DNA of 64,000 bases from Neonectria sp. B-13 (GCA_002682825.1 NOKP01000004.1:865607-929606), one strand, 5' to 3'. Counted from the first letter of the stretch, positions 1 through 11,547 are shown. The notes: generated by a model not told the origin, from the letters alone. Numbers and translations: made by a program.

Positions 1-1643
1 ACTGAGACTGACAAGACAGGCACCGGCACAGGCACAGGCACAGACAGCCACCGACACCGCCAGCACGCACTGCACTCTCAGTCTCGTCTCTCGTGTCCTC
101 CAGCGCTCCAAATAAAGAAGGCCTTCTTGGCTGTGTCCATCCCGCCATAATTTCCCGGACCCTAGCTCAGATACAAGACGCTCCCGCTCCCGCGCCCAGC
201 TCTCGCTCTGGTCTTGCTCCCACTTAAGACGCCTTCCTCTCCTCCCTCCTTTCCCACCTGGGAATTACCTTTTTTTTCTCCTGCCCGTTGACTACTCCGT
301 ACCTACTGTACCAACCTATTCTCTGAATTTCTCACCTTCGCCCCCGAGCTACTACTGCCACTACTTATTACTACCTTGACTCCCCCCATTTTCACCACCC
401 ACCCACTCCCGCTCCACCAGTTCTACCACCACAACCTACAACCTCAACCTCTTGAATCTTTCTGCTCTCCGTTTCCCTTAACTTCGCGCCTCAACGCAAC
501 GGACATACAACCAAGCGGACACACAGACACACGAACTTGTCGTCTCCCCCCTCGCCTCCGGTCACCAGACCTCCCGAACAGCACTCACCTGAAAATTTGC
601 GACTCCTGGACAATTGCGAGAGTTCCGCAGCTTACCATCTCGACCCTGCTCCTCAGTATCCGCATTGGGTGACTCAGCGAACGCGCCCTTGCAACTTCAT
701 CCCATCTACGCTGCCACAGTTGTCAGGGCCTGTCCTGGCTACACCTGATCTGTCTGCATCTGCGACTGAGTCTGCATCTGCAATTGTGTCCTGCGGCTCT
801 GCGCCGGCTGCCAGAACCCACCGAACCGCGGTTCCCGTTGTGGCGGTTCTCGTACCTCACCCTCTCCACCTGCGCCAGCACAAGCATCACCACTTCCACG
901 ACGTCTCGCGAGCGTCCCGAGCTGCGCAACCCGACCAGGGCCCTATCGGAGGAGGATTTTTGTTGGAAAAGGCCCCCGGAGGACCCGCCATTCTGCGCTG
1001 ATCGAATTGCCAATTTGCGCGTTTGCTGGCCGACGCCAACCCACCACGAGCCGTGACCCTCGACGGGTGCTCCTCTATCTTCGCCTCTCTTTTTTCGGCC
1101 TCGTCTCCCGCGCTCTGCGCTGCATTGCGCTGTGCCGTGCTGCAGTCACCCGCCTCCCCACGGACCTGAAGTCGCCCTACTCCAACCAAGTTCCCAAGGC
1201 GGCCCAAAAGCAGCCACCTGCATATCCCACCTCTGCCAGCTCACCACGCTGCCACGAACCTGGCACATCTCCGCGCATCAGATCGGCCTCGACTGCACCT
1301 TTCCAGCTCCCACTCCACGGCTGGGCTTTGCTCACTGCGGCCCACTTGACGGCACCCTCACGCTGCATTCGTCCCTGCATCTACGTTGATACCTTCGTCC
1401 GGCCACGCCCTCGCCTCGCCCTCACCCTCACCCACTTCCCGCGACATCCCACCTGGCCTTAGCTGTACCCCAGGTCGACGACCACGAGGAGATCGCCCTG
1501 TGCAACTGATTACTTCCCCGCAATCACTGCCCCCATCCCACCATGGCTCCTCATACTGCCTGATCTCTTATATATGTCGACGCGACCTTCAGACGCGCCC
1601 TGGCTCACTCACATAGTGCAAACACCACCACACAAGCACCATC
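1..1643 (+). promoter_or_regulatory. Long pyrimidine-rich, ATG-free 5' leader of the phospholipase C gene
   Basis: This stretch is strongly C/T-rich on the plus strand and has no ATG in any plus-strand frame from position 1 to 1542. Such depletion over 1.5 kb is expected of a scanned 5' untranslated leader rather than of plain intergenic DNA. The first ATG is at 1543 and opens a tiny upstream frame, and the second is at 1574. A GGCACA-type short repeat lies near 28-50. The transcription start may lie at or beyond the window edge. Introns in the leader cannot be excluded. Open frames read here from non-ATG codons are not genes. Confidence 0.6.
1543..1563 (+). promoter_or_regulatory. Minimal uORF (six codons plus stop) upstream of PLC
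   Basis: The ATG sits in a near-ideal initiation context (CCACCATGG) and is followed by five sense codons (protein MAPHTA) and TGA. It ends 80 nt before the PLC start at 1644. It is the first ATG after at least 1,542 ATG-free bases, so scanning ribosomes should meet it first. A translational control role is inferred. Confidence 0.5.
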
Positions 1644-1750
1644 ATGTCTTCTCCCAATTCAGCCCCCGCAAAACAACACTCATTACCTTCAACACCTCAA
1701 TTACAAACAGACATGTCCTCGTTTTCGAGGTCACCGACCTCTTATCCTAG
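1574..1750 (+). promoter_or_regulatory. Overlapping out-of-frame uORF of 58 codons at the PLC start
   Basis: The second ATG of the leader (1574) opens a frame that runs through the PLC start codon in another frame and stops with TAG at 1748-1750. Ribosomes starting here would miss the PLC start. With the short uORF just before it, the layout resembles reinitiation-type control, but the peptide itself need not have a function. Confidence 0.45.
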
Positions 1751-4700
1751 CCAGATTCAGACGGTTTTCCGCTCACATTCCCAGCCCTCGGTCCCATTGT
1801 CCGCCATCAGTGCCTCCTCCGTGGCCTCCAACTCACTACAAGGATCGCCCATCATGTCCCCCGACACCGCCGTTCTTACCACGAGCTCCTCGGTCCAGCC
1901 GTCGCCTGAACCCATGCGCGGCCGAGACGAGGAGCCGTGCCCCTCAAACTTCCAGCTACCGGAGTCCATTCTGTCTCGCAAGATGAGTACAACCTCATTG
2001 GGCCATAGCTTAGTGACCACTCCCAGCACGATGCCCGAACCCATCCCAAAGAACAACCTGATCCGCCGATTTTCGAACCGGGCCCATCGGTTCGCCAGCA
2101 GGAGACGACAATCCTCCGCAGCCCCTGCCAGCCGAGATGGTAGTGTTGGTCCTAGCATCCTGCGCCGCCGCAGTGATAGCAATGCTACTGCTCCACCGGA
2201 GGGCAATGCTCTGACCGACACCGATGAGGAGCTTGACCCAGTCATGGACGACGCCATCTCATTGCTCGGCCTTGACAGTGCCGCTCAAACATCATCAGGC
2301 AACAACAGCTCGGCTGGCTCTATTAATGGCAGCGCCAGCACCATGGCCGGACCTGTGCTCCCAGCCGAGCTCCAAAACGGCAGTCCAGTTTTCAAGGTGT
2401 CCAAGAAAACCCGAACGAAACGAGTCCATCTTGTTTACCATACCGAATCCAACAAACTCTCATGGGATTCGACAAAACCACACAAGTCCCTGCACGTCGA
2501 TGAGATCAAGGAGATTCGAACCGGCACTGACGTCCAGCAATACTGCCTCGACTTCGCGGTTGCAGATTCGCTGGCGACGACCTGGTTCACCATTATATAC
2601 ACCGTTCCGGAGAATTCGAAGACTAAGTTTTTGCACATCGTCGCCGACGACCACGAGAGCTTGACAAATTGGACTGAGTTTCTGGATGCCATGTTGAAGT
2701 ACCGCCAGGAACTGATGACTTCGCTAATGGCCTTCAACGACCGAGCCATTGCGCAGTACTGGCAGTCTGAGATGGCAAAGCAGTTTGGTGACAAGCCGCG
2801 TGGTCTGGGGCAAGAGGAGCTGGACATTGCTGGAGTGAAACGTGTCTGCCAGAACCTTCATATCTACAGCTCGCAGTGGACCTTGGAGGCCAACTTCTTT
2901 CGCTCTGACGCCCGACGACGTGAGAAGCTCAACTTTACCGAGTTCAAGGACTTTGTTCGCCGGATGAAGCAAAGACACGATGTCCAGCGAATCATTCGCA
3001 GCATTGCCGCTAACCCTGAGACTGGCATCACCTTGCCTGAGTTCCTCAACTTCCTACGCGATGTTCAGGGCGAGGACGTTGACTCTAACATCGCCATGTG
3101 GGAGAGACACTTTGCGTACTTTAGCCGCCAGTTCCGGAACGACGACGTGGACGCCCCTGACGCGACTCAGGACATGCAGGTCATGTCAGAAGCTGCCTTG
3201 GTTGGATTCTTGGCATCCGAGCATAACATGCCCCTCGAAGCAGAGCCCCAAGGCTACAAGCTGGACCGCCCTATGAACGAATACATCATCTCTAGCTCCC
3301 ATAACACCTATCTCCTTGGTCGACAGGTGGCTGGCCAATCCAGCGTCGAGGGTTACATCTCAGCCCTAGTTCGAGGCTGCCGCTGTGTCGAGGTTGACTG
3401 CTGGGATGGGAGCTCTGGCCAGCCTGAGGTCAACCACGGCCGCACGCTGACCACTTCGATCAGTTTCCGTGAGGTGATGACCACGATCAACAAATACGCT
3501 TTCATCAAGTCGAAATATCCTCTCTGGATCTCGCTCGAGGTTCACTGCACCCCGGCCCAGCAATCTATCATGGTCGAGATCATCAAGGATTCCTTTGGTT
3601 CTCGATTGGTCGTTGAAACGTTGGAGGATTCACCCGACAAGCTTCCATCACCTTCCGAGCTCATGGAGCGTGTTCTCATCAAGGTCAAGAAACCGCAGAT
3701 CAAGGAGGAGCCCGTCAGCACTGACTTTCGAGGCCGTCGACGAGGAAACAGCCTGAACTCGCCATTGAGTCGTCCCATGACCGACGCGGCTGCTTTGATG
3801 CCATCGCAATCACTCCCGCAGAGCCCCATGCTCAGCCCCAGCCAATCCTCGCGCCGACTGGTCAGCAAGACTCGAGTCAACACAATCACTGAGGGTCGGG
3901 TTCAGGACATGATGAGCAGCAGCACTAGCGACAACGAGAGTGGAGGTGAGAGAAGCACGAAGAAGGCGTCCAACAAGACGGTCAAGGTGCTTGGTGACCT
4001 AGGGGTCTACTGCGCTGGAGTCAAGTTCGCTGGATTCGACACCCCTGAGGCTAAACAGTACAACCACATCTTCTCCTTCATGGAGTCGAGCTTCGCCAAG
4101 CACTCTCGAGTCAAGGAGGAGAAGATGGCTCTCGACATCCACAACATGCGCTACATGATGCGGGTCTATCCTGACCGAACGCGAATCACGTCCAACAACT
4201 TTGACCCCCTCCTCTACTGGCGCCGCGGAGTCCAGATGGCAGCGCTCAACTGGCAGACCTTCGACTTGGGCATGCAGATCAACCGCGCTATGTTCGACGG
4301 CGGCCGAGACATTTCCGGCTACGTCCACAAGCCCGCCGAGCTCCGAGATATCCAGGTCTTGCCGTTTAACTCGGACATTGCCGAGGGCAAGAAGGAGCGC
4401 AGCGTTGTTTCATTCAGCATTGACGTCATCTCAGCGCAACAGCTCATGCGACCAGCCAACCTCCCCGCCAACAAGTCAATGGATCCGTATGTCGAGGTGG
4501 AGATCTTCCACGCCAACGACAAGCGTGACAAGAAGGACACGAACTCGAGCGGGTCTCTAGACCTCGATTCGCCCCAGAAGTTCCAAACAGACGTCATTCG
4601 ACAGAATGGCTTCAACCCCATGTTTGACCGACAATTCAAGTTCAAGGTCACAACCAAGCATCCCGAACTGATCTTCGTTCGATGGTCGGTCAAGCTTTCC

Positions 4701-5012
4701 AACGACGGCGAGAGCTACAACGACCGACCGGCAGTGGCTACATACACTGCCAAACTCAACAACCTCAAGCAGGGTTACCGCACCCTGCCCCTTCTCAACC
4801 ACGCCGGCGACCAGTACCTCTTCTCGAAGTTGTTCTGCAAGATCAAGGTGGATTCGGTCGAGAAGATGATGATCGATGCGCCCCGCCGCATCCAAGACAG
4901 CAACAAGTTCAACCGTCTGGGCGGCAAAGTCTTCAGCCGAATCAACACCAGCCCTAGGGGCACGATCGACAAGTCCAGCACAGAGAAGACGAGCTTTGAC
5001 AGCTACCCATGA
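1644..5012 (+). CDS. PLC1: Phosphoinositide-specific phospholipase C (delta-type)
   Basis: Hydrolyses phosphatidylinositol 4,5-bisphosphate to IP3 and diacylglycerol at membranes. It is a single exon of 1,122 codons. The order is a Ser/Pro-rich N-terminus (1-230), PH-like region (about 235-350), EF-hand-like region (350-490), catalytic X box (about 540-685, with SSHNTYL near 551 carrying one catalytic His, VEVDCWDG, and SLEVHCT carrying the second), a Ser-rich linker (about 690-775), Y box (about 778-895) and a C2 domain (about 918-1065). This is the full delta-type layout and all key motifs look intact. The start at 1644 is the first ATG in the frame. A second Met about 24 codons in is an alternative. 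Both are preceded by uORFs. Family assignment is certain; the symbol is by family. Confidence 0.96.
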   Translation: MSSPNSAPAKQHSLPSTPQLQTDMSSFSRSPTSYPSQIQTVFRSHSQPSVPLSAISASSVASNSLQGSPIMSPDTAVLTTSSSVQPSPEPMRGRDEEPCPSNFQLPESILSRKMSTTSLGHSLVTTPSTMPEPIPKNNLIRRFSNRAHRFASRRRQSSAAPASRDGSVGPSILRRRSDSNATAPPEGNALTDTDEELDPVMDDAISLLGLDSAAQTSSGNNSSAGSINGSASTMAGPVLPAELQNGSPVFKVSKKTRTKRVHLVYHTESNKLSWDSTKPHKSLHVDEIKEIRTGTDVQQYCLDFAVADSLATTWFTIIYTVPENSKTKFLHIVADDHESLTNWTEFLDAMLKYRQELMTSLMAFNDRAIAQYWQSEMAKQFGDKPRGLGQEELDIAGVKRVCQNLHIYSSQWTLEANFFRSDARRREKLNFTEFKDFVRRMKQRHDVQRIIRSIAANPETGITLPEFLNFLRDVQGEDVDSNIAMWERHFAYFSRQFRNDDVDAPDATQDMQVMSEAALVGFLASEHNMPLEAEPQGYKLDRPMNEYIISSSHNTYLLGRQVAGQSSVEGYISALVRGCRCVEVDCWDGSSGQPEVNHGRTLTTSISFREVMTTINKYAFIKSKYPLWISLEVHCTPAQQSIMVEIIKDSFGSRLVVETLEDSPDKLPSPSELMERVLIKVKKPQIKEEPVSTDFRGRRRGNSLNSPLSRPMTDAAALMPSQSLPQSPMLSPSQSSRRLVSKTRVNTITEGRVQDMMSSSTSDNESGGERSTKKASNKTVKVLGDLGVYCAGVKFAGFDTPEAKQYNHIFSFMESSFAKHSRVKEEKMALDIHNMRYMMRVYPDRTRITSNNFDPLLYWRRGVQMAALNWQTFDLGMQINRAMFDGGRDISGYVHKPAELRDIQVLPFNSDIAEGKKERSVVSFSIDVISAQQLMRPANLPANKSMDPYVEVEIFHANDKRDKKDTNSSGSLDLDSPQKFQTDVIRQNGFNPMFDRQFKFKVTTKHPELIFVRWSVKLSNDGESYNDRPAVATYTAKLNNLKQGYRTLPLLNHAGDQYLFSKLFCKIKVDSVEKMMIDAPRRIQDSNKFNRLGGKVFSRINTSPRGTIDKSSTEKTSFDSYP

Positions 5013-7132
5013 TTAGCGGCTTCATCTGTACACTACATTTTTTCCCTGGACATATTTTACTCGACACTCGAGTTTCTGGATGGTCTGTTTACGGAACCAG
5101 TCTTCATTTCATTTCATTTCAACTATTCTTCGGCAGTTACTCCCTGGACCCTGGGCTCCGGGAGCCGAATTCACCCCCACACCTTATTCCACGACCCGAG
5201 AGGATCCTGGCGCACAATGAACGCGGTGGGATTTGTGTTTATATCTGATGGAAGCCCTCGCTTCTTCTCTTCTTTGAACGGTCGTTTTTTCACGGGTTTC
5301 CCCCGGTACACACATTTTCCTTTGTCTGAACACGGCGCATGAAAAATAAAGATGGACGGATACCCCCCCGAAGCGTGAGCGGTGTTGGTCATTTGGTTTG
5401 GGTTGAATTTTTTATTGGGAAGCAATACACGGGAACGGCGGAAAGGAAAAGGGATATGCATACACCACGCTTGGTCGTGCTTGGAGCGTCGGGAATTAGC
5501 ATTGCACTGGAACTGGAATCACGTATTATAGACTGGCACAAGGCAAGGAAACCACACGGGAATTTTGTTTGTGCACCACCTTTTTCTTTCATCTTGTTCA
5601 TGATGATGATTCGCTCTGAGTGTTGCCAAGACGGGAAAGGGACTTGACAAACTCGACAAAAGCCAAGAAGGACTAGTGCGCGAGTCTCCCTTGGAAGCAC
5701 ATCTAGCCAAGGGGCAAGCAGGCAGGCAAGCAGGCAAGCAGGCAGGCAAGCAAGCAAGTGGAGAGGATGGAAACATTCCGGGAGCACGGCTAGGGTTGAT
5801 CTTTTCCCCTGAATATTTCTGCGGTTGAAGCGGCAAGTTGTACACAAACGGGAATGGCAGGGAGGATGATGGGAGATGGGAAAGCTTGCATGATACACAT
5901 ACCTGTGGCTCGCGCTGCACTACTTTTGGCCGGTCTGGACTTTGGAAGACAAGGCTTTCTATTTTGGGCAGTTTTTGCTTATTTTCTCTCGTTTTCTCTT
6001 CTTCAACTTGTTTTATTTGCACCTTGGGTTTTGGAGATTGGGGGCGTCGATGACGGATTGCATTTATGTCGTCGTGTTTCCCGGCTGGCAACGAAAACCA
6101 GGCCAGAGAGGTTGAAGCGCAAAAGTCTTTCAACGAAATGAACTGAGACGAGATTAAATGAAAATAAATCTAAACAATGTGTCCTGAAACAGCCCGCTCG
6201 TCGATGAAGGAATGAACTGGACCCTTAGTTCCCACGGGCACGCAGTAGCCAGCGCCTCTCTCACTCTCCTGACCCGAACCCCTGAGGATCGTCCTGGCTA
6301 TGATGACATGGCGCAGCTGTATACACACGCCCCCCTTCCCATCATCTTGTCGATCCCACCCGCGACGTGGCGTCGTTCACGGTCCCCTTCTGGTATCTGC
6401 CACCCCCTGCGCGTGCGGGGAAGCGGGACTCGGGAGCTGGGGTAAATAAAAAAAAAGGCGTCAGGAGGAGGAATGGTGGATGTGATTACGGGACATGTGA
6501 AGAGAGAAGAGAACGGTGTGATGTTGTGTTGCAGGCGGCTTAGAGAGGACGGCAAGGGTGTGTATACATATGGAGGAGCATGTGGATGGGCCTAGATGGA
6601 GGCCGGAATAGGACTGGGATGGTAGCAGTCGGTAATGGCTTAGATACATGAGCCGAGATAGATGAATGTGATGCTGGCAACGGCTGTCCAGGGGTCGTCG
6701 TCAAGCGGTCGTCACCTCACCGGGTTCGAAAGATCAAAGCCCATCTCACACGCACGAACATCAACGGCAGAGGAACTCGTACAAAACATCATAGCCTCCC
6801 AAGTACGAATAAAAATGCTAGCAATTCTAATGCTAGACGGACACTATGCCAAGTGGAAGAAAACCATGGGTGGGTGAGTAACAATAGAAGTAATTAGTAT
6901 CCGTAAACCCCGTAAGTACCCGTACAAGATGGCGTATCATACATGCCTCCCTTCCTCCAGAACCAAAATAATAATAGTCGTCAGACGCAAGATGACAGCG
7001 CAGTTGCAACACACATGAACTCCTTCAGCCATGGGACTCATCATAAATAAGGCCGGACAACAAAGTGGCCGCCGGCCTGCACATGAAAGGGGGGCGGGCT
7101 GTAACGTGGAAGCAGGAAAGCAACCAGGTCAT
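5013..7132. other. Convergent intergenic region, no gene seen
   Basis: This 2.1 kb lies between the 3' ends of PLC (plus) and the DHHC gene (minus). Open frames here start at non-ATG codons or are rich in low-complexity sequence and lack any recognisable motif. An AATAAA word at 5345 is a plausible polyadenylation signal for PLC. It contains the GCAAGCAG repeat described separately. Confidence 0.5.
5713..5758. repeat. GCAAGCAG/GCAGGCAA tandem repeat
   Basis: About 45 nt of near-perfect 4-nt units (GCAG and GCAA, in 8-nt or 12-nt higher order) lie in the intergenic region. On the minus strand the repeat encodes LACLPAC-type repeats in a spurious open frame. Confidence 0.8.
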
Positions 7133-8811
7133 TCAGTCGACGCCCTCGTCGTGGAACTTGGGACTGACCGTGCGGCTGAGATTGGTCTGCGAGCTTCCCT
7201 TGCTCAGCATGCCGCTTGCGCCGCCGCGGCCCCAGCCGCCGTTGGTGACGACCTCCATGGCGCGGTGCTCGGCCTCCTCGCGCCGCTTTGCCTTGTCGTC
7301 GGTGGCATCCCAGTCCCCGTCGTCGTCCTCGTCGTCGTCCAGGTCCGCCAGCTCGTCCTCGAGCGTCCGGCCGCGAGGACTGAGCCGCCGCAGCGGTACC
7401 TCCTGCGTCGCGTCGACATACAGGCCCGGGTCACGGCCCAAGACACGGTCGGCCTTGCTCAGGGGCCGGGCTACGGGCGGGCTGGGCATGAAGTGTCGGC
7501 CGGCGCCGTCGGGCCGCTCGGGGACTTCGGGGATCGCTTCGGGTGCGCCGTCGGGTGCGCCCCAGCCAGCGCTGACCTCGCGGGCGCGTTGCTGCTCACG
7601 GTCGGAGCGGAGACGTTCGCGGGCCTCCTGCCACGTTGGACTCGGCTCCCAGGACCAGCCGTCTCCGGTGGTGTTGCAGACGGGGAGGAACCATAGCGCA
7701 GGCCTCGGTCCGAACAGGTGTCGCAGGTTGCGCCTCCAGCCGAGGTCGAATGCGTTGGGGAGCTTTTCCGAGTCTTGTTCGTCGAGGTACTCCTCATAGC
7801 GTCTCCGTCGCTGTTCGCGCTCCATTTCGACGTATGATAGCTGAACCGGATGCGAGCCATCAGGGGGGTACGTCCGGGGCAGCTCCTGGGTGCGGCGCTC
7901 CTCCCCCTCCTCGGGGCTTGTGATGCCGGGCAGGGCGTTGGCGTGGAAGTCGACAAACTGCTGGGCAGCTTGGGGAAGGCGGTTGGCAGGGTTGTGGGCT
8001 GAGTTGTATGTCTTGCGCAGGGGCGACAGATATCGCGTCTTCTCCAGACACTCAATGGTGGTCTGGCCGCGGCTGGCGAGGTGGAGGTGCCAGCCGGTAA
8101 AGGCGCCCACCACAAGCCCGATGATGCCGCTCATGACGCTCAGCATGATGAAGTTGACGGGCATAAATGTGTCGAGGTACTGGGTGTCGTCGAGGACCTC
8201 GTCCCAGACCCAGGTTGCGCTGACGGCAAAGGAGTAGAAGCAGAACAGCGTGGTGTAGATGAGGAACAGCAGGAAGGCCTTGTGGTTGCGCAGCCCGATG
8301 CACGTCGCCAGCCAGGGGCAATGGTGGTCCATCTTAAGGACACACCGACGGCAGGTCGAGCAGTGGTGCGCGCGGTCGGGCTTGCGAGCCTGGCACTTTT
8401 TGCAGAACCGGAACTCGCCGTTGCTCTTAACCGTGAAGCTGGTGGCCTGCGGCGTGTTCTGCGTGGGGAGGAGGCCGTAGCCCATATCGTTGGTCGTCGA
8501 GCCGGGAGGCGTGAAGACGGCCGTAGTGTAGGACCAGTTGAGGAGGACGTAGAGGGCGACGCCGAAGACGGACGAGCTCGTGCCTGTGAAGTCCTTCCAT
8601 GTCAGCGTGTTGCTACGAATGTGCCCTTGCGCAGCAGTCTGCACAGTTCCGGTTCTCGCCTACCTATCCATGCGCTCTTGACGCTGACGCTGCCAATGTT
8701 GACCAGCACCCACACCGCCCACGATGTCAATCCATAGACAAACACCAGCGGGATGTATGTTGCGAACGTGCAGCACGCACGCTCCAGTTTGCGAGCCCAC
8801 CGGCGAGACAT
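7133..8811 (-). CDS. PFA3: DHHC palmitoyltransferase, Pfa3-like
   Basis: An integral membrane protein S-acyltransferase. In yeast Pfa3 acts at the vacuole on Vac8. I join exon 1 (8811-8664) to exon 2 (8583-7133) across an 80-nt GT-AG intron (8663-8584) with a CTGAC branch point, giving 532 aa. Exon 1 supplies the first hydrophobic segments (residues 1-49). Exon 2 adds a further membrane segment, the Cys-rich domain with paired CxxC/HHC motifs, DHHC at residues 135-138 inside MDHHCPW, two more membrane segments, and a long polar C-terminus with an acidic Asp run near the end. The catalytic Cys is present. Without the intron the N-terminus is wrong. The tail, rich in charged residues, is typical of filamentous fungal members. 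Confidence 0.93.
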
Positions 8812-9634
8812 GATGCACGTCGTGCCCTGGGATAAACAGGCAGATCTTCACAGACGCACGCACGCACGCGCGTTTCGTTTCGCTCGAAGCGTCTTGGTTC
8901 GTCAATGGTCCAGAGAAATCGATTCGGTAGAGGGGACAGATTGGCTTTACTCCATCATCCGCGGCAGTGGTCGATGATAAGGGCGAGCGAGCGGGAACGG
9001 GAACGGGAACGGGAGACGGAGCCTACGGTCGAGGGAACGGTTCGGACCGGAATGGAGGATCGGGGAAGTGCTGGTGCAACGGCCACGCTTCTAGCAAAGT
9101 TGCAGACTCGATGAATGCCACGTGGGTTCGAAATGAGTGTAGATGTAGATGCAGCGTCCCCTATCGTATTGGGATTGCCGTTGAAGCCGCGACGAGTTAC
9201 TCGACAAGACTAAACCTTGAAATTACGTACCTGTCATGAAAGTGGTGAGGTGTAAGCTTAGGTCATCAGGGGGCGCAGTTCGGCATTCGGGCAGGGGACG
9301 CTCCGGCGCCGCTGGTCAATGAGACCCCGGCCCGGCCGGTGGACGGACACAAAGACGGGGAGCAAGAGAGCTTCTTTGCTACCACGCAAAGCAGTTTCTA
9401 GAAGTGAGTGGGGAATAGCTTTCTCAATTTCAACCGTTGCTTGCCTTCGTACATAGTATACCTCTTAATCCATCCTTTGGTCATGAGTCCCCGAGTCTCA
9501 TAATATCAAGGTTCCACTAGCAATGGGTATACCCACGTGTCGAGCTTGTTGGCGATGTCCCTCCACCGTGTCTTTCAGTGTCAGCTCGTCATTGCCAATT
9601 TCATAATTGGAGTTCCATCACAGAACCACCGACT
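8812..9634. other. Intergenic region upstream of PFA3, with a GGGAAC repeat
   Basis: This holds the minus-strand promoter of PFA3 and the 3' side of the C2H2 gene. A short GGGAAC repeat (about four units, 8991-9012) and a GCAC-type repeat (8854-8870) are visible. I see no coding sequence. Confidence 0.5.
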
Positions 9635-10902
9635 TCACCAGTGAATCTCCTTGCCCTTCCATGGATCCCTATCGCCAATCTTCTCTCCATCCCTGCTGGC
9701 CGCGGTGATCGTGCCCTTGCCTCCTCCGGGCCTAAAAGTCTCCCGCGCCGCCTCTGTCGTGTTGTATTTAAGCGTTCCATCTTCATTGCGTTCAAGGGAG
9801 ATGTCTACGATACCTGCCGTGAGCTGGTCCAGGTATGAATCGTACGTCTCCGTGTCTCGAATTCGGCACCGAACTCCGCTTGACTCTGCGTGCTGCGTCA
9901 CTGCCGCCAGAGAGGAAAACGTTCTATGGCAGTAAGGACATCTGTACACTGTATCGGAATGAGCGGGAGATCTCAGATGCCCGATCAAACCCCCGGCCTT
10001 CTTGAAAGTTTTCCTGTTCGCACTGAGTTACTGAAGTCCGTTGCTTGGGAGGGGAGGCTTGGCTTACATGCAACCGACTTTTGGGCAACTGAACTTTTCA
10101 GTGAATTCCGAGTAGTATCGTGCAGAGTTGAAGCTTGGATGGTTCGGGTGGTCAATATCCATAGCTTCAAACAGGATTCTCGCATTCGGGGCGGTGATCT
10201 CTTCGAGCTGCTCCTTGGTTGGCTGTCGAGCTGGGGGGGCATCCCGAAACAGCTTCTTGCCAGTGTCCCAACTACTAGGCGTCTCATTTTCTAGCTTGGC
10301 CCCACCTTGGAAGTGATCGAACCCCTGAGTTTCTGAACTGGACGACTGATTTGTGAGGCTTGGGAATTCGTTCTTTTTCAATGTGAAAGGATCAGGTTTG
10401 CTATAAGCCGGCGATCCAATAGTGGAACCGCGTCCATGTGTTGACGGCATGTACTTGGTGTAGTTTGCCTTGACCGTTTGTTCAGTTAAAGCCTCGAGCT
10501 TGTTGGGAAACTCGAGCTTCTGTTCCCGCATGTCCTCGAGGATTGCGCCGTCAAGGCGGGGGCATTTCTCCTCGATGTGAGCGATCAATCCTCCAAGACG
10601 TATGAAAGGGCCATCACCGCATGCAGGGCACTCGAGGTTCTGCTCTTTTGGGTGATTCTTTACAAGACTTAGTCGCCGGGAAGACTTCCTGGATGAGAGT
10701 GGGCCAGACTTACCTCCTGGACGTGCCGTATCTCTGCCCGTTCTGTCTTGAAGTTCTCGCTGCAGAACTTGCAGTGAATGTGCTTTGGCTTTCCTGCTCG
10801 TTGCATGGCACCTTTGTGCTGGTGCAGTTTTTCCCAGCTCGAGAATAGCAAGTTGCACGGCTTGCAAAGCCACGTGCCTTCCGATTGCTGGTGAGGAGGC
10901 AT
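9635..10902 (-). CDS. C2H2 zinc finger protein with five fingers
   Basis: Three exons give 385 aa: 10902-10714, 10657-10068 and 10013-9635. The introns (56 and 54 nt) are GT-AG with branch-like CTAA/TAAC, and all phases agree. An alternative acceptor at 10640 would shorten the protein by six residues. Five zinc-binding units are visible: CKPC...HQH and HCKFC...H in exon 1, CPACG...H with a following Cys (a divergent finger), CPKVGC...GHLRSPAH split across intron 2, and CPYCHRTF...H in exon 3. The middle of the protein (about 110-220) is polar and Ser/Asn-rich. The Lys/Arg content and spread-out fingers suggest nucleic acid binding, but no target can be named. I do not recognise a characterised orthologue. 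Confidence 0.85.
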
Positions 10903-11547
10903 CGTTTCTTGGCTTGTGGTTACCTGAGTAGACTAAGCCGGTTGGAAGCTGGATAAGTTGAAGTGGCGGGACTAGAGACTGAAGAGAGCTGAAGAGTGAG
11001 AACAGATTTCGAGTAGACCTCGCTGCTGTGAATGAAGGAAGGAAGGAAGGGGAAAAAAGAAGAAGTTGGCCTTAGGCTCCCTGGTTCTATGTACTATAGG
11101 TGCCTTGGTAGTAGGGACTTAGGTAAGGTAGAGGCACATGAGGCACCTACTAAACGAGCGTTGGTCCGAGACACGAGCACAATGGGAACCGAAAAGAAAC
11201 GGGCGACATGCAAACGAACGTTAGGTTAGTGATGAATCCGGAAAGAAGACAACAAGTGATGGAAGGAGGCAAGACTCGAGAGGGAAGGCGCACCCCGGAG
11301 ATTCTAAGGCATCCAATTCAATGAATACTAGGATGCCACAAACCCGCCACGATACTTGTTGAGTGATGCCTCGCGGTTCAATCAACTGCGGTTTGCCTGT
11401 TTGCTTGTAGCGAGGAAGGGGAAATAAGCAACGCGACTGTCGTGAGGCAACGATATTTGGTATGACCTCGAAGCACGACAGTCAATGATTCACGTGAACG
11501 ACCTGGGAGTACCCGATTCGTATTTGTGGCCTTTCAACCATGTACCT
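10903..11547. other. Intergenic region between the C2H2 and Tfc1 genes
   Basis: Both flanking genes are on the minus strand, so this is the promoter of the C2H2 gene and the 3' flank of Tfc1. A purine-rich GAAGGAAGGAAGG run is at 11033-11049. No coding sequence is supported. Confidence 0.45.

Noticed and set aside
537..1616. Several overlapping plus-strand frames of 76-154 codons in the PLC leader
   Set aside because: All open at non-ATG codons. No ATG exists there, and the products are low-complexity Pro/Ser/His-rich.
5389..6133. Minus-strand frames of 169 and 204 codons with LACLPAC repeats
   Set aside because: They span the GCAAGCAG repeat, have no domain or splice support, and lie in a convergent intergenic region.
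6690..6740. GGTTCGAAA word resembling a tRNA T-loop
   Set aside because: No pairing T-stem, acceptor stem or anticodon arm could be formed around it. I found no tRNA or rRNA gene in the window.
7031..7799. Plus-strand frames of 221 and 244 codons opposite the palmitoyltransferase
   Set aside because: Antisense shadows caused by high GC in the coding strand. The minus strand has the DHHC domain.
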